A stretch of 64,000 nt of DNA, taken from contig NZ_JAWZSQ010000003.1 in the NCBI RefSeq assembly GCF_034096925.1, positions 186,001 through 250,000 on the forward strand. The letters run 5' to 3'. Both the position numbers and the translations under genes were made by a program. Origin of the DNA: Patulibacter defluvii (GTDB taxonomy: Bacteria; Actinomycetota; Thermoleophilia; Solirubrobacterales; Solirubrobacteraceae). Shown one piece after another: positions 30,386 to 39,205 of the stretch (position 1 is its first letter; each line of letters starts with the position of its first letter). The notes under the pieces are model-generated. The model made no database searches, had not been told where the DNA came from, and saw nothing but the letters and a program-made list of their open reading frames with translations.

Positions 30386-31542
30386 GCGGCCCGCCGTTCC
30401 CGCCCGAGCAGCTGGACCGGCTGCTGGCGGAGCAGGACGTCGCCGCGGTCCTGGCCACCTCGGCCCACAACGTCCGCCACCTGCTCGGCGGGTACCGCTT
30501 CTTCCTCTATGCGACCCTCGACGGGATCGGCCACGACCGCTACCTGCCGTTCGTCGGGTACGTCGCTGGCCGTCCGGAGGCGGCGTTCTACGTCGGCGCC
30601 GGCAACGAGGCCTGGGGAACCGACGCGACGCCGCTGTGGGTGCCCGACCTGGCGCTGGAGGCGTGGACCGCGGCCGACGCGGCCCGGATCGCCGGCGCCC
30701 GCCTGCGCGACGCCGGCCTGGCGCGGGGCCGGATCGGGGTCGAGCTGCCCTATCTGACGGCGGACGCCTTCACGGCGCTCCGCGACGCCCTGCCCCACGC
30801 GGACCTCGTCGACGTCTCCCATCCGCTGGAGGAGCTGCGGGCGGTCAAGCGACGGGACGAGCTGGACCTGATGCGGCGCGGCGCCACAGCGGTCGTCGAC
30901 GCGATGCTGGCGACGTTCGCCGCGACCCGCGTCGGCGCGAGCGAGCGCGAGATCGTCGAGCGGCTGCGGATCGAGGAGACCCGCCGGGGCCTCGGCTTCG
31001 GCTACTGCCTGATCGCCAGCGGCGACTCCGCCACCCGCGGGCCGTCCGACCGGCGGCTCGCTCCCGGCGACGTGCTGTCGCTCGACTCCGGGGCGCACTT
31101 CGACGGCTACGTCGCCGACCTCACGCGGATGGCGGTGGCCGGCGAGCCGACCCGCCGCCACCAGCAGCTGCTGGACCAGATCCTCGCCGTGCAGGAGGCC
31201 GCGCGGGACGCGGCCCGCGGGGGCCGGCGGGGCGGCGCGATCTTCGACGCCGCCGACGCCGCGATCCGCGAGCAGGCCGACGGCGCGCGGATGACCTTCC
31301 TCGCCCACGGCACCGGGCTGCTCTCGCACGAGGCGCCGCGGCTGACCGACAGCGGCTCGCCGCCCTACCCCGCGACCCACCGCGAGCGGCCGCTGCGCCC
31401 GGGTCAGGTGCTCTCGATCGAGACCCACCTGATCGACCCGCTGATCGGCTTCGTGAAGCTCGAGGACACGGTGATCGTGACCGCCGGCGCCTGCGAGCCG
31501 TGCGGGGATCACGGGCGCGGCTGGACGGTCATCGATGCCTGA
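30382..31542 (+). CDS. M24-family metallopeptidase (Xaa-Pro aminopeptidase-like)
   Basis: A 386-aa protein with an N-terminal creatinase-like domain (LDRLLAEQDVAAVLATSAHNVRHLLGGYRF) and a C-terminal pita-bread fold. Metal ligands are recognisable: two Asp in LDSGAHFDGYVADLTRM, His in LAHGTGLLSH, Glu in LSIETHLIDP and Glu in VKLEDTVIV. Relatives include Xaa-Pro aminopeptidases, prolidases, creatinase and DMSP lyase DddP, so an amide or C-N hydrolysis on a small catabolic substrate is as likely as peptide cleavage. GTG start, with a GTGA overlap with the P450. Confidence 0.85.
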   Translation: MSGPPFPPEQLDRLLAEQDVAAVLATSAHNVRHLLGGYRFFLYATLDGIGHDRYLPFVGYVAGRPEAAFYVGAGNEAWGTDATPLWVPDLALEAWTAADAARIAGARLRDAGLARGRIGVELPYLTADAFTALRDALPHADLVDVSHPLEELRAVKRRDELDLMRRGATAVVDAMLATFAATRVGASEREIVERLRIEETRRGLGFGYCLIASGDSATRGPSDRRLAPGDVLSLDSGAHFDGYVADLTRMAVAGEPTRRHQQLLDQILAVQEAARDAARGGRRGGAIFDAADAAIREQADGARMTFLAHGTGLLSHEAPRLTDSGSPPYPATHRERPLRPGQVLSIETHLIDPLIGFVKLEDTVIVTAGACEPCGDHGRGWTVIDA

Positions 31543-32992
31543 GCTGCGGGCTGGCGTCGCCGTGACCGGCCGCCGCGGGCTGCTCGCCGATCGGCCGCCG
31601 GCGCCGATCGACGCCGGCCGTCCGGCCCGGATCGCCGCTGCCCTGCGGAGGTCGCCGACGACGGTGCTGGTGGTCGACGACGACCCGACCGGCAGCCAGG
31701 TGGTGGCCGGCGTGCCGCTGGTGACGTCCTGGAGCGCGGACGACCTGCGGTGGGCGCTGGCCCACGAAGCCGGGGTGGCGTTCGTGCTCACGAACTCGCG
31801 GGCGCTGTCGGAGGCCGAGGCCGAGGCGATCAACCGCACCGTCGGCGAGCGGGCGCAGCAGGTCGCGGCGTCGCTCGGAATCCGACTCGAGGTGATCAGC
31901 CGCAGCGACTCGCTGCTCCGCGGCCACTTCCCGGCCGAGGTGCTGGCGCTCGACGAGGGGCTGCGATGCGGTGGGGCCGCGCCACTCGACGGCATCGTGC
32001 TCTGCCCGGCCTATCCGGAGGCGGGTCGGATCACCGTCGACCGGCGGCACTGGGTCCGTCAGCGCGACGGCGGCCACCGGCCCGCGGCCGCGACCGAGTT
32101 CGCCGCCGACCCGGTGTTCGCCTACGACGACTCCGATCTGCGCGCATGGGCGACGGCGCGCGGTCGCGGCCGCTGGCGGTCGGCGGACGTGCGCGAGGTC
32201 GGCCTCGACGACCTCCGCCGTGGCGGACCGGAGCGCGTCGCGGCGATCCTCGCCACCGTCTCCGGCGGCCGGCCGGTGGTCTGCGACGCCGCTGACGAGG
32301 AGGACCTGCTCGTATTGGCCGAGGGCCTGGCCCGGGCCGAGGCCCGCGGTCGTCGGTTCGTGACCCGGTCGGGACCGTCGTTCGTGGCCGCGCGCAGCGG
32401 CCGCACGGTCCCGCCGCCCTGCACGGGGCCGATCGCCGAACCCGGGGTCGCCGCCGGCACGCTGGTGGTCGTCGGCTCGCACACCGCGCTCACCAGCGAA
32501 CAGCTTGCGCGGGCGCAGCGGCGCACCGGCCTACGGGTGCTGGAGCTCGATACCGTCGCGGTCGCCAGCTCGGACAACGCGGCCCGCCGCGAGGTCCACC
32601 AGCTGGCGGCGCGCGCCGCTCGCGCGCTGCGCACGGGGGACGTCGCGATCGCCACCTCGCGGAGCCTGCTGACCCGCCGCGATCCGCTGGCCGACATCCG
32701 GCTGAAGCAGCGGATCGCGCAGGCGGTCGTCGACGTCGTCCGCGAGACCGTGGCCGCCACCCGGCCGCGGGCCGTGGTGGCCAAGGGCGGCGTGACCGCG
32801 CACCGCGTCGCCGCCGAGTCGCTCGGTGCGCGCCGCGCGATCGTCCTCGGCCAGCTGCTGCCCGGCCAGGTCTCGGTCTGGCGGATCGAGAGCGCCGCCG
32901 CGGCGGGCCTGCCGTACGTCGTCTTCCCCGGGAACGTCGGCCACGCCGACGCGTTGACCGCCGTCCTCACTCGAACCAAGGACCGGACCTGA
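31535..32992 (+). CDS. Four-carbon acid sugar kinase family protein (OtnK/DUF1537-like)
   Basis: A 485-aa protein with the two-domain OtnK/YgbK architecture. The N-terminal substrate domain has VVDDDPTGSQVVAG and VISRSDSLLRGHFPAEVLAL; the C-terminal nucleotide domain has VVVGSHTALTSEQ, VVAKGGVTAHRVAAESLG and LPYVVFPGNVGHADAL. Characterised members phosphorylate D-erythronate, D-threonate or 3-oxo-tetronates, and the product is cleaved by an aldolase. The class II aldolase immediately downstream (TGATG) makes that pairing likely here. It overlaps the M24 gene by 8 nt. Confidence 0.87.
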   Translation: MPELRAGVAVTGRRGLLADRPPAPIDAGRPARIAAALRRSPTTVLVVDDDPTGSQVVAGVPLVTSWSADDLRWALAHEAGVAFVLTNSRALSEAEAEAINRTVGERAQQVAASLGIRLEVISRSDSLLRGHFPAEVLALDEGLRCGGAAPLDGIVLCPAYPEAGRITVDRRHWVRQRDGGHRPAAATEFAADPVFAYDDSDLRAWATARGRGRWRSADVREVGLDDLRRGGPERVAAILATVSGGRPVVCDAADEEDLLVLAEGLARAEARGRRFVTRSGPSFVAARSGRTVPPPCTGPIAEPGVAAGTLVVVGSHTALTSEQLARAQRRTGLRVLELDTVAVASSDNAARREVHQLAARAARALRTGDVAIATSRSLLTRRDPLADIRLKQRIAQAVVDVVRETVAATRPRAVVAKGGVTAHRVAAESLGARRAIVLGQLLPGQVSVWRIESAAAAGLPYVVFPGNVGHADALTAVLTRTKDRT

Positions 32993-33849
32993 TGCTCGCC
33001 ACTGGTACCCGCGACCTCGCCCGCGCTCACGCGGAAGGCTGGGCGATCCCAGGCTTCTCCGTCTACAACCTCGAACAGGCCCTGGCGGTCTGCCGGGCGG
33101 CCGAGGCCGAGGGCACGCCGGCGATCGTGCAGGCCGGCAGCAGCGCGTTCGGCTACGCCGGCGAGGGTCCGCTGGCGGCGCTCGCGGTGGCCGCGGCGAC
33201 GGCCAGCCCGGCCCGGATCGGCGTCCACCTCGACCACGCCACCGACCTCGACGAGATCGGCCGTTGCCTGCGGGCCGGCTACAGCTCGGTGATGTACGAC
33301 GGCTCGGCCCTGCCGCTGGAGGAGAACGTGCGCCGGACCGGCGAGGTGGTGCGGATGGCGGCCGAGCACGGCGCCTGGGTCGAGGCGGAGCTTGCGGGAT
33401 TCGCCGGCGACGAGGACCGGACGACCGATGCCCAGGCGACGGCCCTGACCGACCCCGAGGTGGCGGCGGGGTTCGTGGCGGCGACCGGCGTCGACGCGCT
33501 GGCGATCGCGATCGGCAACGTCCACGGCATCCCGACCCGGCCGGTGCAGCTCGACTTCGACCGGCTGGCGGCGATCCGCGAGCGCGTCGAGGTGCCGCTG
33601 GTCCTGCACGGCGCTTCGGGGCTGCCCGACGGCGACGTCGCCCGCGCGATCGGGCTCGGCGTGGCCAAGATCAACGTCAACACGGAGCTCCGGCGGGCCT
33701 TCCGGGACGCCTGGCGGCGGACGGCGGCCGCGCCTCCCGACGGCGACGCGCTGCCGCCGATCCTCGAACCCGCGATCCGGGCGGTCGAGGACGTCGCGCG
33801 GGCCAAGCTGCGGGCGTTCGCGCGGGCCACGACCGGAGCGCGCGCATGA
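32992..33849 (+). CDS. Class II fructose-bisphosphate/tagatose-bisphosphate-type aldolase
   Basis: A 285-aa zinc-dependent aldolase. Features include IPGFSVYNLEQALAVC at the start, the catalytic/zinc segment IGVHLDHATDLDEI, SVMYDGSALPLEENVRRT, VEAELAGFAGDED, the zinc His in IAIGNVHGIP, PLVLHGASGLP with a zinc His, and the phosphate-binding KINVNTELR. It is probably the partner of the preceding kinase, cleaving a phosphorylated product to dihydroxyacetone phosphate or a similar triose plus an aldehyde. The exact substrate is unknown. Tightly coupled on both sides. Confidence 0.9.
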   Translation: MLATGTRDLARAHAEGWAIPGFSVYNLEQALAVCRAAEAEGTPAIVQAGSSAFGYAGEGPLAALAVAAATASPARIGVHLDHATDLDEIGRCLRAGYSSVMYDGSALPLEENVRRTGEVVRMAAEHGAWVEAELAGFAGDEDRTTDAQATALTDPEVAAGFVAATGVDALAIAIGNVHGIPTRPVQLDFDRLAAIRERVEVPLVLHGASGLPDGDVARAIGLGVAKINVNTELRRAFRDAWRRTAAAPPDGDALPPILEPAIRAVEDVARAKLRAFARATTGARA

Positions 33850-34646
33850 ACCGCCGGATCGCCGAACGGATCCGGGCCGGCGAGTCGCTCGTCGGCGTGG
33901 TCGTGAAGATCCCCGGGGCCGCGATGGTGGAGACGGCCGGCCTGGCCGGCTTCGACCTGGTGGTGATCGACGCCGAGCACGGCGCCGGCGACACCGCCCT
34001 GCTCGAGGATCACCTGCGGGCCGCGTCCGCGGCCGGGATCGCGGCGCTGGTGCGGGTCGGCCGCAACGGCGACCTCGAGGTCCTGCGGGCGCTCGACGCC
34101 GGTGCGGCGGGGATCGTCGTCCCGCACGTCGACGACGCCGCGGCGGCCGAGCAGGCCGTCACCGCCGCCTACTATCCGCCGCGCGGGCGGCGCGGCCTGG
34201 CCACGAGCACCCGCGCCGGCCGCTACGGGCTGACCTCGCTCGCGGCCCACGTGCGGCGCGCCAACGATGCGACGGTGGTGATCGTGCAGGTCGAGGACGT
34301 CGCCGCGGTGCCGCACGCGCGGGCGATCGCGGACGTCCCTGGCGTCGACGCGGTCTTCCTCGGGCCGACCGACCTCTCGATGTCGCTCGGGCGTCCCGGC
34401 GACGTCGAGCATCCTGACGTCGCCGACGCGATCGATCGCGTCGTGGCGGGCGTAGGCGACGGCGACGCCGGCCTCTGCGTCTTCGCGCCGACCGTCGACA
34501 GCGCGCTCGGCTGGCGTCGCAAGGGCGCCCAGATCGTGCTCTTCGGCGGCCCCGCGATCCTCTCCCATGGCTTCCGCCAGATCGTCGGAGCCGTCAAGGA
34601 CGGCCCGCCGGCGACCCCCGACTCTCCCCTCCAGGTGCACCGATGA
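33846..34646 (+). CDS. HpcH/HpaI-family (2-keto-3-deoxy acid) aldolase
   Basis: A 266-aa class II metal-dependent pyruvate aldolase of the HpaI/GarL/RhmA type. Motifs are GVVVKIPGAAMVETAGLAGFDLVVIDAEHG with the catalytic region at DAEH, GIVVPHVDDAAAAEQAVTAAYYPPRGRRG, and the metal site around VIVQVEDVAAV and FLGPTDLSMSLG. It cleaves 2-keto-3-deoxy sugar acids to pyruvate plus an aldehyde. Two different aldolases in one operon suggest a substrate of more than six carbons or one split twice. ATGA overlaps with neighbours. Confidence 0.9.
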   Translation: MNRRIAERIRAGESLVGVVVKIPGAAMVETAGLAGFDLVVIDAEHGAGDTALLEDHLRAASAAGIAALVRVGRNGDLEVLRALDAGAAGIVVPHVDDAAAAEQAVTAAYYPPRGRRGLATSTRAGRYGLTSLAAHVRRANDATVVIVQVEDVAAVPHARAIADVPGVDAVFLGPTDLSMSLGRPGDVEHPDVADAIDRVVAGVGDGDAGLCVFAPTVDSALGWRRKGAQIVLFGGPAILSHGFRQIVGAVKDGPPATPDSPLQVHR

Positions 34647-35455
34647 CCGATTCCGATCCCGTTCTCACCGGCGCCGGCGGCCGCTCGATCCTCGACCGAC
34701 TGCGCCTCGACGGCCGCCGGGCGCTCGTCACCGGCGCCGGTCAGGGCATCGGCCGCGCCTTCGCGCACGCCCTCGGCGAGGCCGGCGCCCGCGTCGCGGT
34801 GATCGACCTCGACCTGGACCGCGCCCGGACCGTGGCGGACGAGCTGGCGGCGAAACGGATCGACGCGCTCGCGCTCGCCGCCGACGTGGCCCAGGAGGAC
34901 GCCGCCGAGCGCTACGTCGGCGCGATCGTCGACGCCTGGGGCGGGCTGGAGATCGCCGTCAACAACGCCGGGATCAACCCCAACGGCGCGGCCGAGGAGA
35001 CGACGCCCGAGCAGTGGGACGCCGCCTTCGCCGTCAACGCGCGGGGCGTCTTCCTCGGCTGCCAGGCGGCCGGCCGGGTGATGCTGCGGGCTGGCTACGG
35101 GAAGATCGTCAACACGGCGTCGATGGCGTCGCTGGTCGTTCCGCATCCGCAGAAGCAGGCCGCCTACAACGCCTCCAAGGCCGCCGTGGTGCAGCTCACG
35201 CGGACGCTCGCGGGGGAGTGGGCCGATCGTGGCGTGCGGGTCAACGCGATCTCCCCGGGCATCATCCGGACCGCGCTGATCGAGCAGTCGGAGGCGCTGC
35301 GTCCGCTGGTGGCCGAGTGGCTGACCCAGATCCCCGCCGGTCGCCTCGGCGAGGTCACCGATCTGCAGGCCGGCCTGGTCTACCTGGCGTCCGAGGCCTC
35401 CGACTACATGACCGGCCACAACCTGATGATCGAGGGCGGTCAGAGCCTCTGGTGA
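34643..35455 (+). CDS. Short-chain dehydrogenase/reductase
   Basis: A 270-aa classical SDR: cofactor loop ALVTGAGQGIGRAFA, VIDLD at the end of the second strand (an acidic residue favouring NAD), NNAG in IAVNNAGINPNG, catalytic Ser in IVNTASMAS, and Tyr/Lys in AAYNASKAAV. ISPGIIRT and the C-terminal SDYMTGHNLMIEGGQSLW are standard. It probably oxidises a hydroxyl of the sugar-like substrate or an intermediate. Coupled by ATGA to the aldolase and by GTGA to the hydrolase gene. Confidence 0.92.
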   Translation: MTDSDPVLTGAGGRSILDRLRLDGRRALVTGAGQGIGRAFAHALGEAGARVAVIDLDLDRARTVADELAAKRIDALALAADVAQEDAAERYVGAIVDAWGGLEIAVNNAGINPNGAAEETTPEQWDAAFAVNARGVFLGCQAAGRVMLRAGYGKIVNTASMASLVVPHPQKQAAYNASKAAVVQLTRTLAGEWADRGVRVNAISPGIIRTALIEQSEALRPLVAEWLTQIPAGRLGEVTDLQAGLVYLASEASDYMTGHNLMIEGGQSLW

Positions 35456-37149
35456 GCGCCGTGGACGGCGAGCACGACCGCGGCGTGCGGGTGGCGTTCG
35501 ACGTCGCGGCGCGGATGCGCGACGGCGTGACGCTGCGGGCCGACGTCTACCGGCCGGCGGCCGCGGGCCGCTGGCCGACGCTGCTGACGCGAACGCCCTA
35601 CGACAAGCGTCGCCCGCGCGCCTCGGCGACGATCGACCCGGTCGCCGCGGCGCGGGCGGGATTCCTGGTCGTGGTCCAGGACGTCCGCGGGCGTTTCGCC
35701 TCCGCGGGCGCGTGGGAACCGCTCCGGCACGAGCGCGAGGACGGCTTCGACGCGGTCGAGTGGGCGGCGCGACTGCCCGGGTCGAACGGCCGCGTCGGCA
35801 TGTACGGCGGCAGCTACTGCGGGAGCACGCAGTGGCAGGCGTCGCTCGCCCGCCCGCCGTCGCTGCGGGCGATCGCACCGTTGCTGACCTGGTGCGATCC
35901 GCTCGACGGCCTGGTCGCCCGCGGCGGCGCGCGCGAGCTCGGCCTCAACGCCTGGTGGGGCCTGGAAACCCACCTGGCGCAACTCGCCCGTCCGCCGCTC
36001 CCCAGCGCGGCGCGGCAGCGGCGGAGGGTCGCGGCGGTGCTCGACGAGATCGACCGCCTGGCGACCGACGGCGTCCGGGAGCTGCCCGTCGAGGGGTTGG
36101 GGCCGCTCCGCCGTCACGGTGCCCGCGATCTGGGCGCCACGCGTCGCGACGCCGAACCGGAGGTCGAGGTCCGTGGTCGGGTGGCGGGCGCGCACCGGCA
36201 GGTGGCGGTCCCGGTCCTCAACGTCGGCGGGTGGCACGACCTCTTCCTCCAGGGGACGCTCGACAACCACGTCGCCACGATCGCCACCGGCGGTCGCTCG
36301 CGGCTCGTCGTCGGTCCCTGGGGTCACGGCGACTGCGACCTCGGCGCGACCGTCGGCGATCTCTCGTTCGGCGTCCGCGGGAACGGGCTGGGGACGCCGG
36401 CCCATCCCGAGGGTGACCTCGACGACCTGCAGCTGGCCTGGTTCCGTCGCCACCTCGATCCTGCGGCGCGGACCGGCGACGACGACCGGCCGCCGGTCCG
36501 GATCTTCACCACCGGCCGCAACGCGTGGCGCGACGAGCCGGCCTGGCCACTGCCGCGGGCCCGCGTCCGGCGATGGTTCCTCGCGCCCGGCGGCGGGCTC
36601 GCGCCGACCCCACCGACGGGACCGGCCGCGGCGAGCGGCTTCGTCCACGATCCGGCCGACCCCGTGGCGACGGTCGGCGGCGCCATCATGATCGGGGGTG
36701 GCTACCGGCGCGGACCGCTCGACCAGGCGCGGGTCGAGGCGCGCGACGACGTGCTCGTGTTCAGCAGCGCGCCGCTGACGGGGGAGCTCGAGGTCACGGG
36801 CCGCGTGCGCGTGGTCCTGCACGCGGAGTCGAGCGCGCCGACGACCGACTGGGTCGCCCGCCTCTGCGACGTGCACCCGGACGGCCGCTCGTACGGCGTC
36901 TGCGACGGGGTCGTGCGGCTCCTCGCGGGCGCCGATCGCCTGCGCTCGGTCGGGATCGATCTCTGGTCGGCGTCGCACGCCTTCCTCCGGGGCCACCGGC
37001 TGCGGCTGCAGGTGGCGAGCAGCAGCTTCCCGCGCTGGGACCGCAACCTCGGTGCTGGGGACGGCCCCCGCGGCGTCGCGGCCCGCCAGCTCGTGCACCA
37101 CGACGGGGAGCGTCGGTCGTGGGTCGAACTGCCCGTCGTGGACGGGTGA
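35452..37149 (+). CDS. CocE/NonD-family hydrolase (X-Pro dipeptidyl-peptidase S15-like)
   Basis: A 565-aa protein. The alpha/beta-hydrolase domain has the nucleophile Ser at about 121 in MYGGSYCGSTQW, with Asp/His candidates in VLNVGGWHDLFLQG and VVGPWGHGD. The C-terminal jelly-roll (PepX_C) covers about residues 350-560 (DVLVFSSAPLTGELEVTGRV; LCDVHPDGRSYGVCDG). It is cytoplasmic, with no signal peptide. Relatives are cocaine esterase, glutaryl-acylase and cephalosporin esterases, so it may remove an acyl or ester group from the imported compound. Last gene of the operon beginning at 27850; no terminator hairpin is obvious before operator O3. Confidence 0.88.
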   Translation: MSAVDGEHDRGVRVAFDVAARMRDGVTLRADVYRPAAAGRWPTLLTRTPYDKRRPRASATIDPVAAARAGFLVVVQDVRGRFASAGAWEPLRHEREDGFDAVEWAARLPGSNGRVGMYGGSYCGSTQWQASLARPPSLRAIAPLLTWCDPLDGLVARGGARELGLNAWWGLETHLAQLARPPLPSAARQRRRVAAVLDEIDRLATDGVRELPVEGLGPLRRHGARDLGATRRDAEPEVEVRGRVAGAHRQVAVPVLNVGGWHDLFLQGTLDNHVATIATGGRSRLVVGPWGHGDCDLGATVGDLSFGVRGNGLGTPAHPEGDLDDLQLAWFRRHLDPAARTGDDDRPPVRIFTTGRNAWRDEPAWPLPRARVRRWFLAPGGGLAPTPPTGPAAASGFVHDPADPVATVGGAIMIGGGYRRGPLDQARVEARDDVLVFSSAPLTGELEVTGRVRVVLHAESSAPTTDWVARLCDVHPDGRSYGVCDGVVRLLAGADRLRSVGIDLWSASHAFLRGHRLRLQVASSSFPRWDRNLGAGDGPRGVAARQLVHHDGERRSWVELPVVDG

Positions 37150-37170
37150 CGGGCGGCCGATCGATACACC

Positions 37171-37207
37171 GGTTGACCGGTCGACCAATGTCGGCTAGGG
37201 TCTTCCC
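37171..37207 (+). promoter_or_regulatory. GntR operator O3 and leaderless promoter of the ABC transporter operon
   Basis: GGTTGACCGGTCGACC (37171-37186) has the same sequence as O2. Its TTGACC (37173-37178) is followed by 17 nt, TAGGGT (37196-37201), 6 nt, then the ATG of a short leader ORF at 37208. Every spacing matches the promoter at 27813. Confidence 0.75.
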
Positions 37208-37306
37208 ATGCAAGGAGCAGCACGAGCTTCGAACCCCGGGCAGCGGCCCGGGCGGCCGACGCGCGACACGGCCGACCGCGACGGCGCCGGACGGTGTCCT
37301 CGGTGA
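37208..37306 (+). CDS. Putative 32-residue leaderless leader ORF of the ABC operon
   Basis: The ATG sits exactly 6 nt after the -10 box, so it would be translated from the transcript's first base. The peptide (MQGAARASNP..., Arg/Pro/Gly-rich, no hydrophobic segment) ends at a TGA that overlaps the GTG of the ATPase gene as GTGA. The ATPase has no good ribosome site of its own, so translation of this ORF probably feeds it. The same design is present upstream of the reverse-strand operon at 44449-44514. Confidence 0.45.
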   Translation: MQGAARASNPGQRPGRPTRDTADRDGAGRCPR

Positions 37307-38097
37307 GTGCCACCGGCGAGCCGGCGCTCGCGGCGCGCGGGATCACGAAGTCCTACGGGCACGTCCAGGCGCTGCGCGGAGCCGACTTCGAATGCCGCTC
37401 GGGCGAGGTCACGGCGCTGATCGGCGACAACGGCGCCGGCAAGTCGACGCTGGTGAAGGTGCTCTCCGGTTCGGCGACGCCCGATGGCGGCTCGATCGTC
37501 GTCGACGGCGCCGAGTACCAGCCGACGTCGCCGGGAGCGGCGCACGCGGCCGGGATCGAGACCGTGTACCAGGACCTGGCGCTCGCGCCCGACCTCGGGC
37601 CGACCGCGAACCTGTTCCTCGGCCGCGAGCGGCGCCGCTCCGGCGTCCTCGGGCGGCTGGGGTTCCTCGACGAGCGGGGCATGCGCGAGGAGGCCGCGGA
37701 GCAGTTCCGGCGGCTCGGCGTGACCGCGCGGGCGGACGGCGCCACCGTCCGCGGGCTCTCCGGCGGTCAGCGCCAGGGCGTCGCCGTTGCGCGGGCCGTC
37801 GCCTGGGGGCGGCGGATCGTGCTGCTCGACGAGCCGACCGCGGCGCTCGGCGTGGTCCAGACCCGCAACGTGCTCGACCTCGTGCGGCGGGTGGCGGACA
37901 CCGGGGTGGCCGTGGTCCTGATCTCGCACAGCATGCCCGACGTGCTCGCCGTCTCGGACCGGATCGAGGTCCTGCGGCTGGGCCAGCGCGTCGCGCGCTT
38001 CGGTCGCGGCGAGGCGACGATCGACGGCCTCGTGGCCGCGATGACGGGCGGTGGAGCGGCTCCGCTCGGGACCGGCACGAAGGAGGCGGTCTCGTGA
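37303..38097 (+). CDS. Sugar ABC transporter ATP-binding protein
   Basis: A 264-aa single-ABC-domain ATPase of the FrcA/XylG-half type: Walker A ALIGDNGAGKST, Q-loop in TVYQDLAL, signature LSGGQRQ, Walker B RIVLLDEPTAAL, and H-loop VVLISHSM. Most ribose-type importers use a fused double ATPase; single-domain forms such as FrcA work as homodimers. GTG at 37303 is preferred over GTG 37294 because it overlaps the leader-ORF stop. It is coupled to the permease by GTGA and powers import of the island's substrate. Confidence 0.9.
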   Translation: MSATGEPALAARGITKSYGHVQALRGADFECRSGEVTALIGDNGAGKSTLVKVLSGSATPDGGSIVVDGAEYQPTSPGAAHAAGIETVYQDLALAPDLGPTANLFLGRERRRSGVLGRLGFLDERGMREEAAEQFRRLGVTARADGATVRGLSGGQRQGVAVARAVAWGRRIVLLDEPTAALGVVQTRNVLDLVRRVADTGVAVVLISHSMPDVLAVSDRIEVLRLGQRVARFGRGEATIDGLVAAMTGGGAAPLGTGTKEAVS

Positions 38098-39143
38098 GCG
38101 CCCAGATGACGCCCCCCGTCCCGTCCGCGTCGACCCCCGGCGGCCCCGGCGCGCCGGGCGAGTCCGACCGACCGGCGGTCCCGTCGCGGACGCGGCGGAT
38201 CGTCGCGAGCCCGCTGTTCGCCGTCTTCACGGCCCTCGTCGGCGTGATCGTGGCGTTCTCGGTGATCAACGGCGGCGAGTTCGCCAACGCCGACAACTTC
38301 CGCAACATCGGCCTCGACGTCGCGATCACGCTGGTGCTGGCCGTCGGCATCACCTACGTGATCATCACCGCGGGCTTCGACCTCTCGGTCGGCTCGGTCC
38401 TGGTCTTCTCCGGGGTGGTCGCGATGAAGGCGATGGGCGCGGTCGGCGGCAGCGGCTGGCCGACCGCGCTCGTCGGCCTGGTCGCCGCGCTGGCCGCCGG
38501 CGCGGCCTGGGGCGCGGTCAACGGCAGCCTGGTGGCCTTCGCTCGCCTGAACCCGATCATCGTGACCCTCGGATCGATGGGCGCCGGGCTCGGGCTGTCG
38601 CTGGTGGTCGCCAACGGCCAGGACCTGGTCGACGTGCCCGCGTCGATGATCAGCCTCGGCAACGAGCGGGTGCTCGGGGTGCCCCCGGTGGCGCTGATCG
38701 CGCTGCTCTTCGCGGCGGCCGCCGGGGTGGTGCTGGCCAAGACCGTCTTCGGGCGCCGCACCTACGCGATCGGCTCGAGCAAGGAGGCCGCCGAGCGGGC
38801 CGGGATCCCCGTTCGCCGGCACCTGGTCTCGATCTACGTGCTCTCGGGCACCGCCGCCGGGCTCGCCGGCTGGCTCGCCCTCGCGCGGTTCTCGACCACC
38901 AGCATCTCGGGCCACTCGCTCGACGCCCTCAACGCCGCGACCGCCGCGCTGCTCGGCGGGGCCAGCCTCTACGGCGGCGTCGGCACGATCCTCGGCACGG
39001 TGATCGGCGCGTTCATCCCCGTCGTCCTGGCCAACGGGCTCGTGATCGGCAACGTCCAGTCCTACTGGCAGCAGGTCGTGACCGGCGTCGTGCTGGTGCT
39101 CGCGGTCTACCTCGACAGCGAGCGGCGCAAGCGCAGCGAGTGA
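38094..39143 (+). CDS. Sugar ABC transporter permease (RbsC-like)
   Basis: A 349-aa protein with a Pro/Ser-rich cytoplasmic N-terminus (about 1-35) and roughly ten transmembrane helices. Family signatures are VLAVGITYVIITAGFDLSVGSVL, LVAFARLNPIIVTLGSMGAGLGL, FGRRTYAIGSSKEAAERAGI, and LNAATAALLGGASLYGGVGTILGTVIGAF. It belongs to BPD_transp_2, the ribose/xylose/inositol-type importers. GTG start overlaps the ATPase stop. Confidence 0.93.
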   Translation: MSAQMTPPVPSASTPGGPGAPGESDRPAVPSRTRRIVASPLFAVFTALVGVIVAFSVINGGEFANADNFRNIGLDVAITLVLAVGITYVIITAGFDLSVGSVLVFSGVVAMKAMGAVGGSGWPTALVGLVAALAAGAAWGAVNGSLVAFARLNPIIVTLGSMGAGLGLSLVVANGQDLVDVPASMISLGNERVLGVPPVALIALLFAAAAGVVLAKTVFGRRTYAIGSSKEAAERAGIPVRRHLVSIYVLSGTAAGLAGWLALARFSTTSISGHSLDALNAATAALLGGASLYGGVGTILGTVIGAFIPVVLANGLVIGNVQSYWQQVVTGVVLVLAVYLDSERRKRSE

Positions 39144-39205
39144 CCGGCCGACGGTCCACCCCCGCCATCGACGTTCAGCAACCCATCACCAACAAGGAGC
39201 ACGAC

